Assembly: GCA_041740975.1 (NCBI GenBank)
Contig: JBGSKV010000006.1
Span: 1-32,683, forward strand
Source of the DNA: JBGSKV01 sp041740975
GTDB taxonomy: Bacteria > Bdellovibrionota_B > Oligoflexia > Oligoflexales > JALZUQ01
Direction: 5' to 3'
Length of the DNA stretch: 32,683 nucleotides
Below the pieces are notes generated by a model that did no database searches, had not been told where the DNA came from, and worked only from the letters and a program-made list of their open reading frames with translations. Each line of letters starts with the position of its first letter. Position 1 is the first letter of the stretch. Below, piece by piece: positions 17,735 to 25,469 of this stretch. The position numbers were made by a program, and so were the translations under genes.

Positions 17735-20044
17735 TTAGACGTTTCCTAGCCATGGACGAGGTTTGGAGCCTTCCGGTGCACCGATAAGACCCTGACGTTC
17801 CATGGTTTCGACAATTCTTGCGGCGCGGTTATAGCCGATCTTAAGTTGGCGCTGCAAAAAAGAGGCACTGATATGGCCTTGTTGCCGAGCGATCTCTGTG
17901 GCCATATCGTATTTTTCATCCTGCTCACCATCCGACGTTTCGAAATCGGACTCCTCGCTTTCGCTTTGAGCGTTGCGATCCACCCACTCGATGAGCTTGT
18001 CGTCATAATCCGCAGGAGAAGCGTGTGTTTTAATGTACTGCACGAGATCGATAACTTCCTTGTCACTTACGAACGCACCTTGAATACGCTCCAGTCGATT
18101 AACGCCCGGACGTTGCAAAAGCATATCGCCTTTACCGAGAAGTTTTTCTGCGCCCATTTGATCGAGGATCGTACGGCTGTCGTGCTTGGAAACCACCTGA
18201 AAGGCCGCGCGGCACGGAAGGTTTGCTTTGATAACGCCAGTGATAATATCCACAGACGGACGCTGAGTGGCAAGGACAAGGTGTATACCGCTGGCCCGAG
18301 CTTTTTGTGCGAGACGCTGAATCAGCGTTTCGATTTCTTTTGGTGCCGTCAACATAAGGTCTGCCAACTCATCGATAACAATCAAGATAAGTGGCAAACG
18401 GCAAACTTCAAAATCTTCCTTGATGTACTGCGTGACTTCTGTCGCTAAGCTCGTGCGCTCTTCTTCTGATGCGGATTCCCAGAACTCATTAAATCCCGCA
18501 ATGTTTCGCACTCGCGCCAACTGCATGAGTTTGTAGCGGCGCTCCATTTCAACCACGGCCCATTTCAAAGTCGCGCCAGCCCGGTGTGGTTCAGTGATAA
18601 CCGGCATGAGTAAATGCGGGATCCCTTCGTAAATTGAAAGCTCCAACATTTTGGGATCGACAAGAATCATGCGCACGTCTTCAGGGGAAGATTTCATCAA
18701 AATGCTGCAAAGAAGAGTGTTTACAGCCACGGACTTACCTGAGCCTGTCGCCCCCGCGACCAGAAGGTGCGGCATCGCTGAAATGTCGGTAATAACCGGG
18801 TCTCCCGAGAGCGATTCGCCCATGGCAAAGGTCAAATGGCTTTCGCTGTTTTCAAAACTCGGCGAGTCTATAACATCACCTAATGAGACAAGTTTTCGTT
18901 TTTTGTTAGGCACTTGAATCCCTAAAGCACGTTTATCGGTAACGGGATTGATCAAGATTGCGTCGACGTGCAGCGCAAGTGCGAGGTCGTCCACGAGACT
19001 CATGACTTTCGATTGCTTCACGCCAGCGTCCGGTTGAAACTCAAAAACCGTCACAACAGGACCAGGTTTAACGGCAATCAAAATTCCTTTGACGCCAAAT
19101 TCACTCAAAGTCTCGACAAGAAGTTCGCCAGTTTTTTCAAGTTCGTCGTACTGTAACTTCGTGGTGAACTCATGGGGGCTTTTATTCAGTACGGTCATCG
19201 GAGGAAAACTGTATTCAGATGCCGTGGCCGATTTTTTCTTTGCAGGCTTTGTTTTGGTAGAAACCTTAGGAGCCACTTCCACCGTTGGCAGTTTCGGTTT
19301 GATAAGACCACTGAGAATGCCAAGTTTGGGCGCGGCCGTTTTTTTTTCTTCCGCAAATATTTCGTCAGCCATCGGTGTGAGGGGGGGAGTGATCGATTCC
19401 GGCTCAGCGGCGAATTCTGCCTGTATTTTACGTATTTTTTTGAGTTGTCCGATGATGGCGCCTGGCAAGTAACGTACGCGCGTAAAACCCAAGTTTAAAA
19501 AACTGCGATGCAAAACTAACGTGGCACCGCTCAGGCTTAAGACCATCACAAAAATAAGTGATCCGGTTTTTCCGAGCCATTGTGTCGTCAGAGACGTAAA
19601 ATAAATTCCAAAGGCACCGGCTGAAGGAAGCTCAACCCCCTTCAGAAAAAAATACGGATCGTACTTTTGGATGATCCACGTTGCCGAAATGTAAACGCAA
19701 AGCCAACCCGCCAAAGTCATTTTGTGAAATCGGTAGTCTTGAGTCAGCAATGTGCGACAGGCATAAAAAAGTGCGGGGATGGGAAAGAAGTATGAGACGG
19801 CGCCAAAGTAATAAATAAAAAATCCCGAGATGTTAGCGCCGATGGTGCCGCCCAGGTTTTGTGTACTAAATTTGGGGAACGATACGGAGTAGGCCGTGTT
19901 GTCGAACGGGTCAAAGCTCAAAAGAGATATGAGAAAAAAGCTAATGGAGCCTGCGAGCAAAAGAAAGATCAAGTCGATCGCTGTTTTATCGCGGAGCCAA
20001 ATAACAAACCGGTTTGCTTGAGATGACTGAGAAATGGAACTCAA
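17735..20044 (-). CDS. ftsK: DNA translocase FtsK/SpoIIIE
   Basis: FtsK is the septal DNA pump that clears chromosome termini and activates dimer resolution during division. The 769-residue protein has an N-terminal membrane part with about four or five helices (residues about 22-45, 70-100, 110-125, 160-178), a linker rich in lysine, alanine and proline (about 210-280), the RecA-like motor with Walker A GATGSGKS (431-438) and Walker B LILIVIDELADL, and the C-terminal gamma winged helix (about 700-769, ending KPRPWLGNV) that reads KOPS sequences. The linker is short compared with E. coli. The start is a TTG at 20044 behind AGGGGGA. Confidence 0.96.
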   Translation of the reverse strand: MSSISQSSQANRFVIWLRDKTAIDLIFLLLAGSISFFLISLLSFDPFDNTAYSVSFPKFSTQNLGGTIGANISGFFIYYFGAVSYFFPIPALFYACRTLLTQDYRFHKMTLAGWLCVYISATWIIQKYDPYFFLKGVELPSAGAFGIYFTSLTTQWLGKTGSLIFVMVLSLSGATLVLHRSFLNLGFTRVRYLPGAIIGQLKKIRKIQAEFAAEPESITPPLTPMADEIFAEEKKTAAPKLGILSGLIKPKLPTVEVAPKVSTKTKPAKKKSATASEYSFPPMTVLNKSPHEFTTKLQYDELEKTGELLVETLSEFGVKGILIAVKPGPVVTVFEFQPDAGVKQSKVMSLVDDLALALHVDAILINPVTDKRALGIQVPNKKRKLVSLGDVIDSPSFENSESHLTFAMGESLSGDPVITDISAMPHLLVAGATGSGKSVAVNTLLCSILMKSSPEDVRMILVDPKMLELSIYEGIPHLLMPVITEPHRAGATLKWAVVEMERRYKLMQLARVRNIAGFNEFWESASEEERTSLATEVTQYIKEDFEVCRLPLILIVIDELADLMLTAPKEIETLIQRLAQKARASGIHLVLATQRPSVDIITGVIKANLPCRAAFQVVSKHDSRTILDQMGAEKLLGKGDMLLQRPGVNRLERIQGAFVSDKEVIDLVQYIKTHASPADYDDKLIEWVDRNAQSESEESDFETSDGEQDEKYDMATEIARQQGHISASFLQRQLKIGYNRAARIVETMERQGLIGAPEGSKPRPWLGNV

Positions 20045-20088
20045 GAGTCCCCCTGCTAAATGCTAAGTTTCGAGTGTCTTTAGCAATA

Positions 20089-20117
20089 ATTATAGCAGAG
20101 TACCCTTCTTCGCTAAA
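20089..20117 (-). promoter_or_regulatory. Extended -10 promoter of ftsK
   Basis: On the minus strand TGC-TATAAT (20097-20089) is a perfect -10 with the TGn extension; TTTAGC 17 bases upstream (20117-20112) is a poor -35, as is common with extended -10 promoters. It lies about 45 bases before the ftsK start. Confidence 0.5.
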
Positions 20118-20128
20118 GCTACGAAGGG
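20103..20128. repeat. Hairpin-forming intergenic repeat upstream of ftsK
   Basis: CCCTTC (20103-20108) is complementary to GAAGGG (20123-20128), and an internal CTTCG/CGAAG pairing (20108-20112 with 20122-20126) is an alternative. It overlaps the -35 region of the ftsK promoter candidate. Nearby GGGATGACG (about 20139-20147) resembles the ends of the other REP-like repeats in the window. Confidence 0.4.
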
Positions 20129-20160
20129 CGGGCCGATTGTTCGGGATGACGATGTTGTCG

Positions 20161-20535
20161 TTAGTTCGAGCGAGTTCTATGGAGATTTTTCCAAAGATCA
20201 AGTGTGCGTAGGTAAAGTTGAAAGAGATTCGCTTTTGTTTCGAAGTTTTGCGCAGATACGACTTTGATCATGGAGCTTAAATCAGCGCAGCACGTTAACT
20301 GCAATACAACGTCTTCGAGATGTGTTTCAGATGGAGTGGTATCACCATCCGCAGTCATGCGGTGCGTCAAAGTCAGCTGACGCGTTCTGTCGAAAGCTTC
20401 CACTTCTAGTTTGTCGAACAGTAGATGATTACCACGAATGCCTTCACTATAGATAACCTGCCATAAAGGCGGCAACCAAGGCACATTGCGTGATTCGATG
20501 AGAATGTTCTGGAAGGTTCTTTGGGCTGTTTTCAT
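20161..20535 (-). CDS. Small protein of unknown function
   Basis: I do not recognise this product. From ATG 20535 it encodes 124 residues, with no signal peptide or membrane helix. It has a tryptophan/proline-rich stretch near the start (RNVPWLPPLWQVIYSEGIRG), then alternating strands (KLEVEAFDRTRQLTLTHRM) and a more helical end. The ribosome site is weak. The frame stays open to a TTG at 20568, and another frame with a plausible acidic N-terminal segment (from GTG 20629) overlaps it, so the gene could be the 3' part of a frameshifted longer gene. It is upstream of ftsK in the same direction, about 120 bases apart. Confidence 0.5.
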   Translation of the reverse strand: MKTAQRTFQNILIESRNVPWLPPLWQVIYSEGIRGNHLLFDKLEVEAFDRTRQLTLTHRMTADGDTTPSETHLEDVVLQLTCCADLSSMIKVVSAQNFETKANLFQLYLRTLDLWKNLHRTRSN

Positions 20536-20778
20536 TTTCGGGTTCCGCTTCAAGAGGTTCAACTTCAACTACAACTTCAGCTCCGGGGCCACTGACATCT
20601 CCCTTTAGGAAGAAGGTGGGAATAGCCACGGACTAGACAATGCAAAGGAAGGCCCTCCGGCGAATTTGCCTAAGTATCTGAATTCTATGAAATAAATAGC
20701 GGATCAAAGTGTGAAAAGTTTTTACACACGACTACATGCGCAATCAAATTGGAAAAGTTGATCGGAGGAGCTATCTGA

Positions 20779-21795
20779 TTAGAACAGAGAGGGCTGGTTA
20801 TTCATATCCAACGTATCGATCTCACAAAGCCCTTCAATGATCTTGGCGTATCTCTTAACATAGGGGCCAAAGAGCAGAGTCTTCTGCGGTTTGATCGCAG
20901 CGATAATTTCTTTGAGTTCGATACCGTCGGCAAGGGACGTCAAGCTGAAGTCCTCTTCCGAATGTCGCAAGGCCTCGCCCGTTGACGAGTTCGAATAGAT
21001 TCCGTCCTCTACAATAAAAATCGGGCCCGCCGGCAAAGGCTTTCGTAAGCGATTGAGTTTATGATCGTACATTGGAAAAATGATGACTTTATTGCGCGTG
21101 TATTTGCGCGAGTAAAGTGTGTACGTCCCCAGTTTGGAGCCGTAGTTTTCATAAACGCGATTAATCTTAAAAATCGAACTGTGCACGGCCGTTGCGATGT
21201 CATGTTCGGAAAACAGTTTGGTTAGCTCAGGAGCAGAAGTCAAAGACGGACACAGAATGATAGGGTATTGGCCTCTCGCGATATAGGAGTTTACGGTCTC
21301 AATAAGACGCTCTTTTTCCTTTTTTCGCGAAGGTTTTGTGCTCGGATCTGACTGAAAGCAACCCAAAATCAAAGTGTCAGCGCGCTTGAGCTGCATTCGT
21401 CGAACGGTCGAAATCGCAGAAGGTTGAAGAGTTGGCGCATAAAGAATTTTGCGCGACTGCGTCTCCACAAACAACGAAGCTCCACCAAGCACATGGCCGG
21501 AAGGCAAAAGCTCTATTTTGAGTTTACCGATTGAAAACGAACGATTGTACTGACAGACCAACGCATTAATGGGATTCGAGAAGCCACAACTTTCGAGGAG
21601 TTTGATAGTTTCTGCGGTCGTGATAATTTGGGAGTGGTACTGCTGCGCAAAGATTGTATCAGCAGAAGAAAGAAAGGTCAGGCCACCGGGAGTCTGCGAA
21701 TCGAACCACAATATAGAATCATTGAGGTGCAGACCGTCGTCAGTCTGAATGACCCTCGGGATATGGGTTTGAGTTGTATCGAAGTTTTCTTTCAC
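20779..21795 (-). CDS. Metallo-beta-lactamase/beta-CASP-fold nuclease-like protein, probably inactive
   Basis: The 338-residue protein resembles DNA-ligase-associated exonucleases and RNA 3'-end processing nucleases of the MBL fold. The conserved LLPSGHVLGGASLFVE stretch (about 97-111, GHxLGxA motif) is retained. The metal-binding sites are not: the HxHxDH position reads LSSADTIF (about 42-49), the SGD motif with the metal aspartate reads YAPTLQPS (about 119-126), and the (D/E)xTFG position reads GCFQSDP. It is therefore probably a catalytically dead relative with a binding or scaffolding role. It ends in the QPSLF tail. The start is GTG 21795 with a weak ribosome site. It stands alone, with promoter elements unclear. 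Confidence 0.7.
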   Translation of the reverse strand: MKENFDTTQTHIPRVIQTDDGLHLNDSILWFDSQTPGGLTFLSSADTIFAQQYHSQIITTAETIKLLESCGFSNPINALVCQYNRSFSIGKLKIELLPSGHVLGGASLFVETQSRKILYAPTLQPSAISTVRRMQLKRADTLILGCFQSDPSTKPSRKKEKERLIETVNSYIARGQYPIILCPSLTSAPELTKLFSEHDIATAVHSSIFKINRVYENYGSKLGTYTLYSRKYTRNKVIIFPMYDHKLNRLRKPLPAGPIFIVEDGIYSNSSTGEALRHSEEDFSLTSLADGIELKEIIAAIKPQKTLLFGPYVKRYAKIIEGLCEIDTLDMNNQPSLF

Positions 21796-21928
21796 GGTTA
21801 GCCTAAAGCGTATAGAAGAATGATTTGGGGGTCAAGCAAAAGGGGGCAGATTTTTCAAAAATTGCAATAACTTACGGCTGGCGACCCCATCAAAAAGCCG
21901 TTAAAATTCGGCTATTTGACGTTTTCTA

Positions 21929-21957
21929 TTGAAATTTGGGCAGTTTTCTATTAGATT
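21929..21957 (+). promoter_or_regulatory. Sigma70-type promoter candidate upstream of the zinc-ribbon protein
   Basis: TTGAAA (21929-21934) and TAGATT (21952-21957) are 17 bases apart. A perfect 5-bp palindrome, AACGC-CATA-GCGTT (21977-21990), lies about 20 bases downstream of the -10, at a position suited to a repressor operator. The same TAGATT -10 appears in the htpX promoter candidate. Confidence 0.4.
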
Positions 21958-22035
21958 TAATGAAATATTTTAATAAAACGCCATAGCGTTATAGAAATTT
22001 GATAGAATCTTGTTTATGAACTTAAGGAGCTTTCT

Positions 22036-22809
22036 ATGGCCGATGCTCACTTCATTTTGCTCTTGATTACGGTCGTAGTATTAGTTGCCGCCGTTCTTAT
22101 TGCCCAATCCGCATACTATCGCTGGCGTCGCGACAAGCGGCTCGATTACCGAGCCCGGTACCGCAAGCTTCTTTATTTGCTCGAACAATCGACTGTCATC
22201 AGCAATCAACTCGAATCGCAAGTGAAGATGGCCGAACCAGAAAAGAAGCTTGTTGATTATTATCTGGGGACACTAGGCGTCCTAGAAACACTTTTGAGAA
22301 CGGTTCGAACACTCGACCCGATTAAAGGTGAGCCTGCGAGTTTAGATACGTCGCTTTATTTGGCACAAGATCTTTCTTTACGCTGCCAGCGCGTCAAAAA
22401 TGCGTTTATGGGCTTTAAGACCAAACGTAAGGTTGATTACGCTCAGCTGTTCAATCAAGAAAAGCCAGGGTTTCTAAACGTGATTGGTTGTTACTTTTGT
22501 TCGCGCCCTTACCGCGCCGATTTCTTTGCGCATGTTCGCGTGAAAGTCCAAAAAAGTCATATGGATGTCTTTGCTTGCCGCGTTTGCGAGCAAGAGCTCG
22601 AACATACCAAAAGCGTGCGCATCTTATCATTTATGCAAGACGGCAAGTCCGTCCATTGGTCAAAAGTAAAAGGCTACCAACCGAGTGCAGAATACTGGCA
22701 TTTGAACTTGAAGCGAAACGACGTCGTTCGCCAGCGCCCGAGCTTGCAGCTCGTCAAGAGTGAGAAAATGTCATCTGGTGAAAGTCCAGGACCGGGCTCT
22801 TTTCACTAG
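22036..22809 (+). CDS. Membrane-anchored protein with a zinc ribbon, function unknown
   Basis: I do not recognise the family. The 257-residue protein has one N-terminal membrane helix (about residues 6-24) followed by a positively charged segment (YYRWRRDKRLDYRARYRK), so the rest should lie in the cytoplasm. Residues of about 40-125 are helical and may form a coiled coil. A four-cysteine ribbon follows: Cys152-x2-Cys155 and Cys181-x2-Cys184, with aromatic and basic residues between. The tail is polar. A good ribosome site (AAGGAG) precedes the ATG. The gene is followed by a hairpin repeat and then mdh. Confidence 0.7.
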   Translation: MADAHFILLLITVVVLVAAVLIAQSAYYRWRRDKRLDYRARYRKLLYLLEQSTVISNQLESQVKMAEPEKKLVDYYLGTLGVLETLLRTVRTLDPIKGEPASLDTSLYLAQDLSLRCQRVKNAFMGFKTKRKVDYAQLFNQEKPGFLNVIGCYFCSRPYRADFFAHVRVKVQKSHMDVFACRVCEQELEHTKSVRILSFMQDGKSVHWSKVKGYQPSAEYWHLNLKRNDVVRQRPSLQLVKSEKMSSGESPGPGSFH

Positions 22810-22837
22810 TTCCTTAACCATTTCCAAATAGAATTAA

Positions 22838-22861
22838 CGTCATCCAGAGCTCAGGGTGACG
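22838..22861. repeat. REP-like hairpin, copy 2
   Basis: CGTCATCC (22838-22845) pairs with GGGTGACG (22854-22861) with one G-U pair, around a loop containing the palindrome GAGCTC. TCATCCAGAGC is identical to the repeat at 6950-6960. It lies 29 bases after the zinc-ribbon gene stop and may act as its transcript end. Confidence 0.5.
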
Positions 22862-22925
22862 AGCGTCTTATTCTCGTATAAGATCAAGGCATCGAATTTT
22901 ATGCCTTCATTTCTAGGAGTCGATA

Positions 22926-23915
22926 ATGGCAAGCGTAGTGAAAGTAGCAGTGACAGGCGCCGCCGGTCAGATTGGTTACAGTTTATTATTTCGATTAGCG
23001 TCGGGCGAAGTTTTTGGCCCAGACTGTAAAGTTCACTTGAATTTATTAGAGCTCCCTGCCGCGCACGATGCCGCCAAAGGGACGGCGATGGAACTAGCAG
23101 ATTGTGGGTTTCCCACTTTAGCTGGCGTCAATATTTATGACGATGCGAACAAAGCGTTCGAAGGAATCAATTGGGCTTTGTTAGTTGGATCGAAACCACG
23201 CGGGCCGGGCATGGAACGAAGTGACTTGATCAAAGAAAATGGTCCCATCTTTGTTTCACAAGGTAAGGCTTTAGAAAAAGCGGCAAGTGATCTCCAAGTC
23301 GTTGTGGTTGGAAACCCGTGTAATACCAACGCCCTTATTGCCCTTAATAATTGTAAAACAATCAATGCTTCGCGCTTTCACGCGATGACGATGCTCGATG
23401 AAAATCGTGCGATTGCACAGCTGGCGGCAAAAGCAAAGGTTGGTGCAGGGGATGTGACGTGTATGGGAATTTGGGGAAATCACTCGACTACGATGTTCCC
23501 AGATTTTGAGAACGCAAAAATCAACGGCAAGCCCATTACAAGTGTCATCACGGATCGAGCTTGGCTCGAAGGGGACTTTATAAAAGCAGTTCAGAATCGC
23601 GGCGCAGAAGTCATCAAAGCGCGCGGCAAATCATCGGCCGCGTCGGCAGCGTCAGCATGTATCGATCATATCAAACGCCTACGAACCAAAACTCCGGCCG
23701 ATAATTGGTTTTCTGCAGCTGTGCCAAGTGATGGCGAAGCCTATGGAGTTTCAAAAGGACTTATTTTCTCTTTTCCTTGCCGTTCCGACGGAAAAGGAAA
23801 TTACGAGATCGTCCGCGACTTGAAACTTTCGGATTTTGCCAAAGCAAAGATTAAAGCAACGACCGACGAACTACTCAGCGAGCGGGAAGTGGTTAAGGAT
23901 TTGTTAGCGAAATAA
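22926..23915 (+). CDS. mdh: Malate dehydrogenase
   Basis: Malate dehydrogenase oxidises malate to oxaloacetate with NAD in the citric acid cycle. The 329-residue protein belongs to the LDH/MDH superfamily group that resembles cytosolic eukaryotic MDH: VTGAAGQIGYSLLFRLASGE (about 9-28) binds NAD, PRGPGMERSDL carries substrate-binding arginines, VVVGNPCNTNA follows, and GIWGNHSTTMFPDF contains the catalytic histidine. TAGGAG precedes the ATG. It stands alone between two short intergenic gaps. Very secure as malate dehydrogenase. Confidence 0.97.
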   Translation: MASVVKVAVTGAAGQIGYSLLFRLASGEVFGPDCKVHLNLLELPAAHDAAKGTAMELADCGFPTLAGVNIYDDANKAFEGINWALLVGSKPRGPGMERSDLIKENGPIFVSQGKALEKAASDLQVVVVGNPCNTNALIALNNCKTINASRFHAMTMLDENRAIAQLAAKAKVGAGDVTCMGIWGNHSTTMFPDFENAKINGKPITSVITDRAWLEGDFIKAVQNRGAEVIKARGKSSAASAASACIDHIKRLRTKTPADNWFSAAVPSDGEAYGVSKGLIFSFPCRSDGKGNYEIVRDLKLSDFAKAKIKATTDELLSEREVVKDLLAK

Positions 23916-23935
23916 GGCGGTTGCACCAGATGGGC

Positions 23936-23963
23936 TTGACTTATAGGGAGTCAGTCTTAGATT
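23936..23963 (+). promoter_or_regulatory. Sigma70-type promoter of htpX
   Basis: TTGACT (23936-23941) and TAGATT (23958-23963) are 16 bases apart in the 77-base gap before htpX. A heat-shock (sigma32-type) promoter, which might be expected for htpX, is not evident. Confidence 0.5.
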
Positions 23964-23992
23964 CTTAGAGGTTTTTTTAAGGGGTTATACAA

Positions 23993-24898
23993 ATGGGTAA
24001 ACGGATTGTTCTGTTCCTTCTGACTAACATTCTCATCGTATTGATGATCAGCTTCGTCGTGCAATTTTTTGGCCTCGCACCAAGAATGAACGAGTATGGC
24101 TATGATTATCAATCCCTCGCCATTTTCTGTTTGGTGTGGGGTATGGGCGGCGCATTTATTTCGCTTCTTCTTTCTAAGAAGATGGCCAAATGGATGATGA
24201 AACTTCAAATCATTGATCCGAAAACTTCGAATCCAACAGAACGCTGGCTAATCGATAGCGTGTATCGCTTGGCTGAAAAATCGCGTTTACCGAAAATGCC
24301 GGAAGTTGCGATTTATCAAAGCGCCGAAGTGAACGCCTTTGCGACGGGACCATCGAAACGAAATTCACTGGTTGCGGTTTCTAGCGGTCTTGTGAATCGT
24401 ATGAATAAAGATGAAGTCGAAGGTGTTTTGGGCCATGAAATCGCGCATATTGCCAACGGTGATATGGTAACGATGACATTACTCCAAGGTGTCGTGAACG
24501 CTTTCGTTATGTTCGCAGCGCGTATTGCGGCCTTTGCAGTGACGCAAGCTTTGCGTGGAAACGACAGCCGTGATAGTAGCGCTTTGGCAACGCCCGTGTC
24601 TTTTGTTTTAATTATTGTTTTCCAAATCATTTTTGGAATTTTGGGTTCTGTGGTTGTGTGTTGGTTCTCACGTCACCGCGAATTTCGCGCTGACATAGGG
24701 GGAGCTACACTCGCCGGCCGTCAGAAAATGATTTCGGCATTGCAGCGTTTGGGCGGCACCACAGAATTAGTGGACAACTCTCAACCGGCCATGGCGACTT
24801 TGAAAATATCCGACAAAAAAAGTTGGATGGCACTCTTGTCGACGCACCCTTCACTTGAGACACGTATTGCGCGTCTTGAACGGGCACAGATCGTCTAG
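23993..24898 (+). CDS. htpX: Membrane zinc metalloprotease HtpX
   Basis: HtpX is an M48-family protease that degrades damaged inner-membrane proteins. The 301-residue product has the expected layout: two N-terminal membrane helices (about 5-28 and 40-62), the zinc site His148-Glu149-Ile-Ala-His152 in GHEIAHIANGD, two further hydrophobic stretches (about 160-180 and 200-222), and the third-ligand region in SRHREFRADIGGATLAG. The ending THPSLETRIARL is typical. The gene is followed by a strong terminator. Confidence 0.96.
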   Translation: MGKRIVLFLLTNILIVLMISFVVQFFGLAPRMNEYGYDYQSLAIFCLVWGMGGAFISLLLSKKMAKWMMKLQIIDPKTSNPTERWLIDSVYRLAEKSRLPKMPEVAIYQSAEVNAFATGPSKRNSLVAVSSGLVNRMNKDEVEGVLGHEIAHIANGDMVTMTLLQGVVNAFVMFAARIAAFAVTQALRGNDSRDSSALATPVSFVLIIVFQIIFGILGSVVVCWFSRHREFRADIGGATLAGRQKMISALQRLGGTTELVDNSQPAMATLKISDKKSWMALLSTHPSLETRIARLERAQIV

Positions 24899-24926
24899 TT
24901 TAGTTCTTTCAGTTCATTTTACGTGC

Positions 24927-24958
24927 AGGGCAGGATTCACATGGATCCTGCCCTTTTT
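24927..24958 (+). terminator. Rho-independent terminator after htpX
   Basis: AGGGCAGGAT (24927-24936) pairs perfectly with ATCCTGCCCT (24945-24954) around an 8-base loop, followed at once by a T run (24954-24958). It stands 28 bases after the htpX stop. Confidence 0.85.
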
Positions 24959-25010
24959 GTGCCTTTTTGCGTCATATCCGAGTTTTCTTTTGCACTCAAA
25001 CGAGAATCCA

Positions 25011-25039
25011 TTGAGCCTTGGCAGGTCATTTGCTATATC
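25011..25039 (+). promoter_or_regulatory. Promoter of the tRNA-Ser pair
   Basis: TTGAGC (25011-25016) and TATATC (25034-25039) are 17 bases apart. Transcription would begin about 25 bases upstream of the first tRNA-Ser gene, as is usual for tRNA operons. Confidence 0.5.
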
Positions 25040-25070
25040 TTTGCTTCGCGTTTTATCTGCGGTTTCTTCG

Positions 25071-25157
25071 GGAGGGGTGGCAGAGCGGTCGAATGCGGCG
25101 GTCTTGAAAACCGTTGAGGGGGTGACTCCTCCGGGAGTTCGAATCTCCCCCCCTCCG
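25071..25157 (+). tRNA. tRNA-Ser (anticodon UGA)
   Basis: The cloverleaf can be drawn by eye: the acceptor stem GGAGGGG/CCCCTCC (25071-25077 with 25150-25156), the anticodon TGA at 25105-25107 within CTTGAAA, a long variable arm (TGAGGGGGTGACTCCTCCG region) characteristic of class II tRNAs such as serine, and the T arm GGGAG-TTCGAAT-CTCCC (25133-25149). The 3' CCA is not encoded. It is 44 bases upstream of a second tRNA-Ser. Confidence 0.93.
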
Positions 25158-25201
25158 CTCCTATTTTTTTCTGCAGAACATGACGTGTCAAATTAGTCTT
25201 T

Positions 25202-25291
25202 GGAGAGATGGCCGAGTGGCTGAAGGCACGGCCTTGCTAAGGCCGCGTACGGGAAACTGTACCGAGGGTTCGAATCCCTCTCTCTCCGCCA
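25202..25291 (+). tRNA. tRNA-Ser (anticodon GCU), likely integration site
   Basis: The acceptor stem GGAGAGA/TCTCTCC (25202-25208 with 25281-25287), the anticodon GCT at 25236-25238, a long variable arm and the T arm GAGGG-TTCGAAT-CCCTC (25264-25280) define a serine tRNA. CCA is present in the DNA at 25289-25291. An integrase gene lies 170 bases beyond, pointing back toward it, so the 3' end of this tRNA is the probable attachment site. No second copy of that end is in the window. Confidence 0.93.
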
Positions 25292-25342
25292 TACTTTGGC
25301 AACTGACTGAAAACAAAAAATAATTTTCTCCATATCGTCAAA

Positions 25343-25371
25343 TGCGAACAATTGCGAACAGTATGCAAACA
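25343..25371. repeat. Three phased 8-bp repeats beside the integrase
   Basis: TGCGAACA occurs at 25343-25350 and 25353-25360, and the variant TGCAAACA at 25364-25371. The spacings of 10 and 11 bases are about one helical turn, as expected for sites bound cooperatively on one DNA face, such as integrase arm sites or excisionase sites. They lie between the tRNA-Ser 3' end and the integrase gene. Confidence 0.45.
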
Positions 25372-25407
25372 AAAAAATAAAACCAGCACCACAAAAAGTG
25401 ATGCTGG
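25369..25407 (-). terminator. Rho-independent terminator of the integrase gene
   Basis: CCAGCACCAC (25383-25392) and GTGATGCTGG (25398-25407) form a 10-bp stem with one mismatch around AAAAA. On the minus strand it is followed by a T-rich run (25382-25369). It ends the integrase transcript 55 bases after its stop and would protect the tRNA region from antisense reading. Confidence 0.8.
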
Positions 25408-25410
25408 AAT

Positions 25411-25469
25411 TGTCATTCTGAGGTGAAACCGAAGAATCTCAAACGAGATGTTTCACTACGCTCAACATG
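25411..25469. repeat. REP-like imperfect inverted repeat, copy 3
   Basis: The left half begins TGTCATTCTGAGG and contains GAAGAATCTC; the right half contains GAGATGTTTCACTACG followed by CTCAACATGA. The halves are imperfectly complementary, giving the GTCATTCTGAG...GAATCTC type of dispersed repeat. The right end runs into the last codons of the integrase gene. Confidence 0.5.

Noticed and set aside
17846..18448. 200-codon plus-strand frame inside ftsK
   Set aside because: It is antisense to the conserved motor domain of ftsK, with no ribosome site or recognisable motif.
21896..21913. AGCCG...CGGCT hairpin in the gap before the zinc-ribbon gene
   Set aside because: With a T run only on the minus strand it would look like a terminator, but no minus-strand gene ends there, so no role can be assigned.
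25071..25291. The two tRNA-Ser genes considered as a duplicated attachment site
   Set aside because: They have different anticodons and acceptor stems, so they are two normal isoacceptors and not direct repeats made by integration.
25383..25407. Small hairpin considered as a CRISPR-like or attC-like repeat
   Set aside because: It is a single copy with a T run on the minus strand and is fully explained as the integrase terminator.
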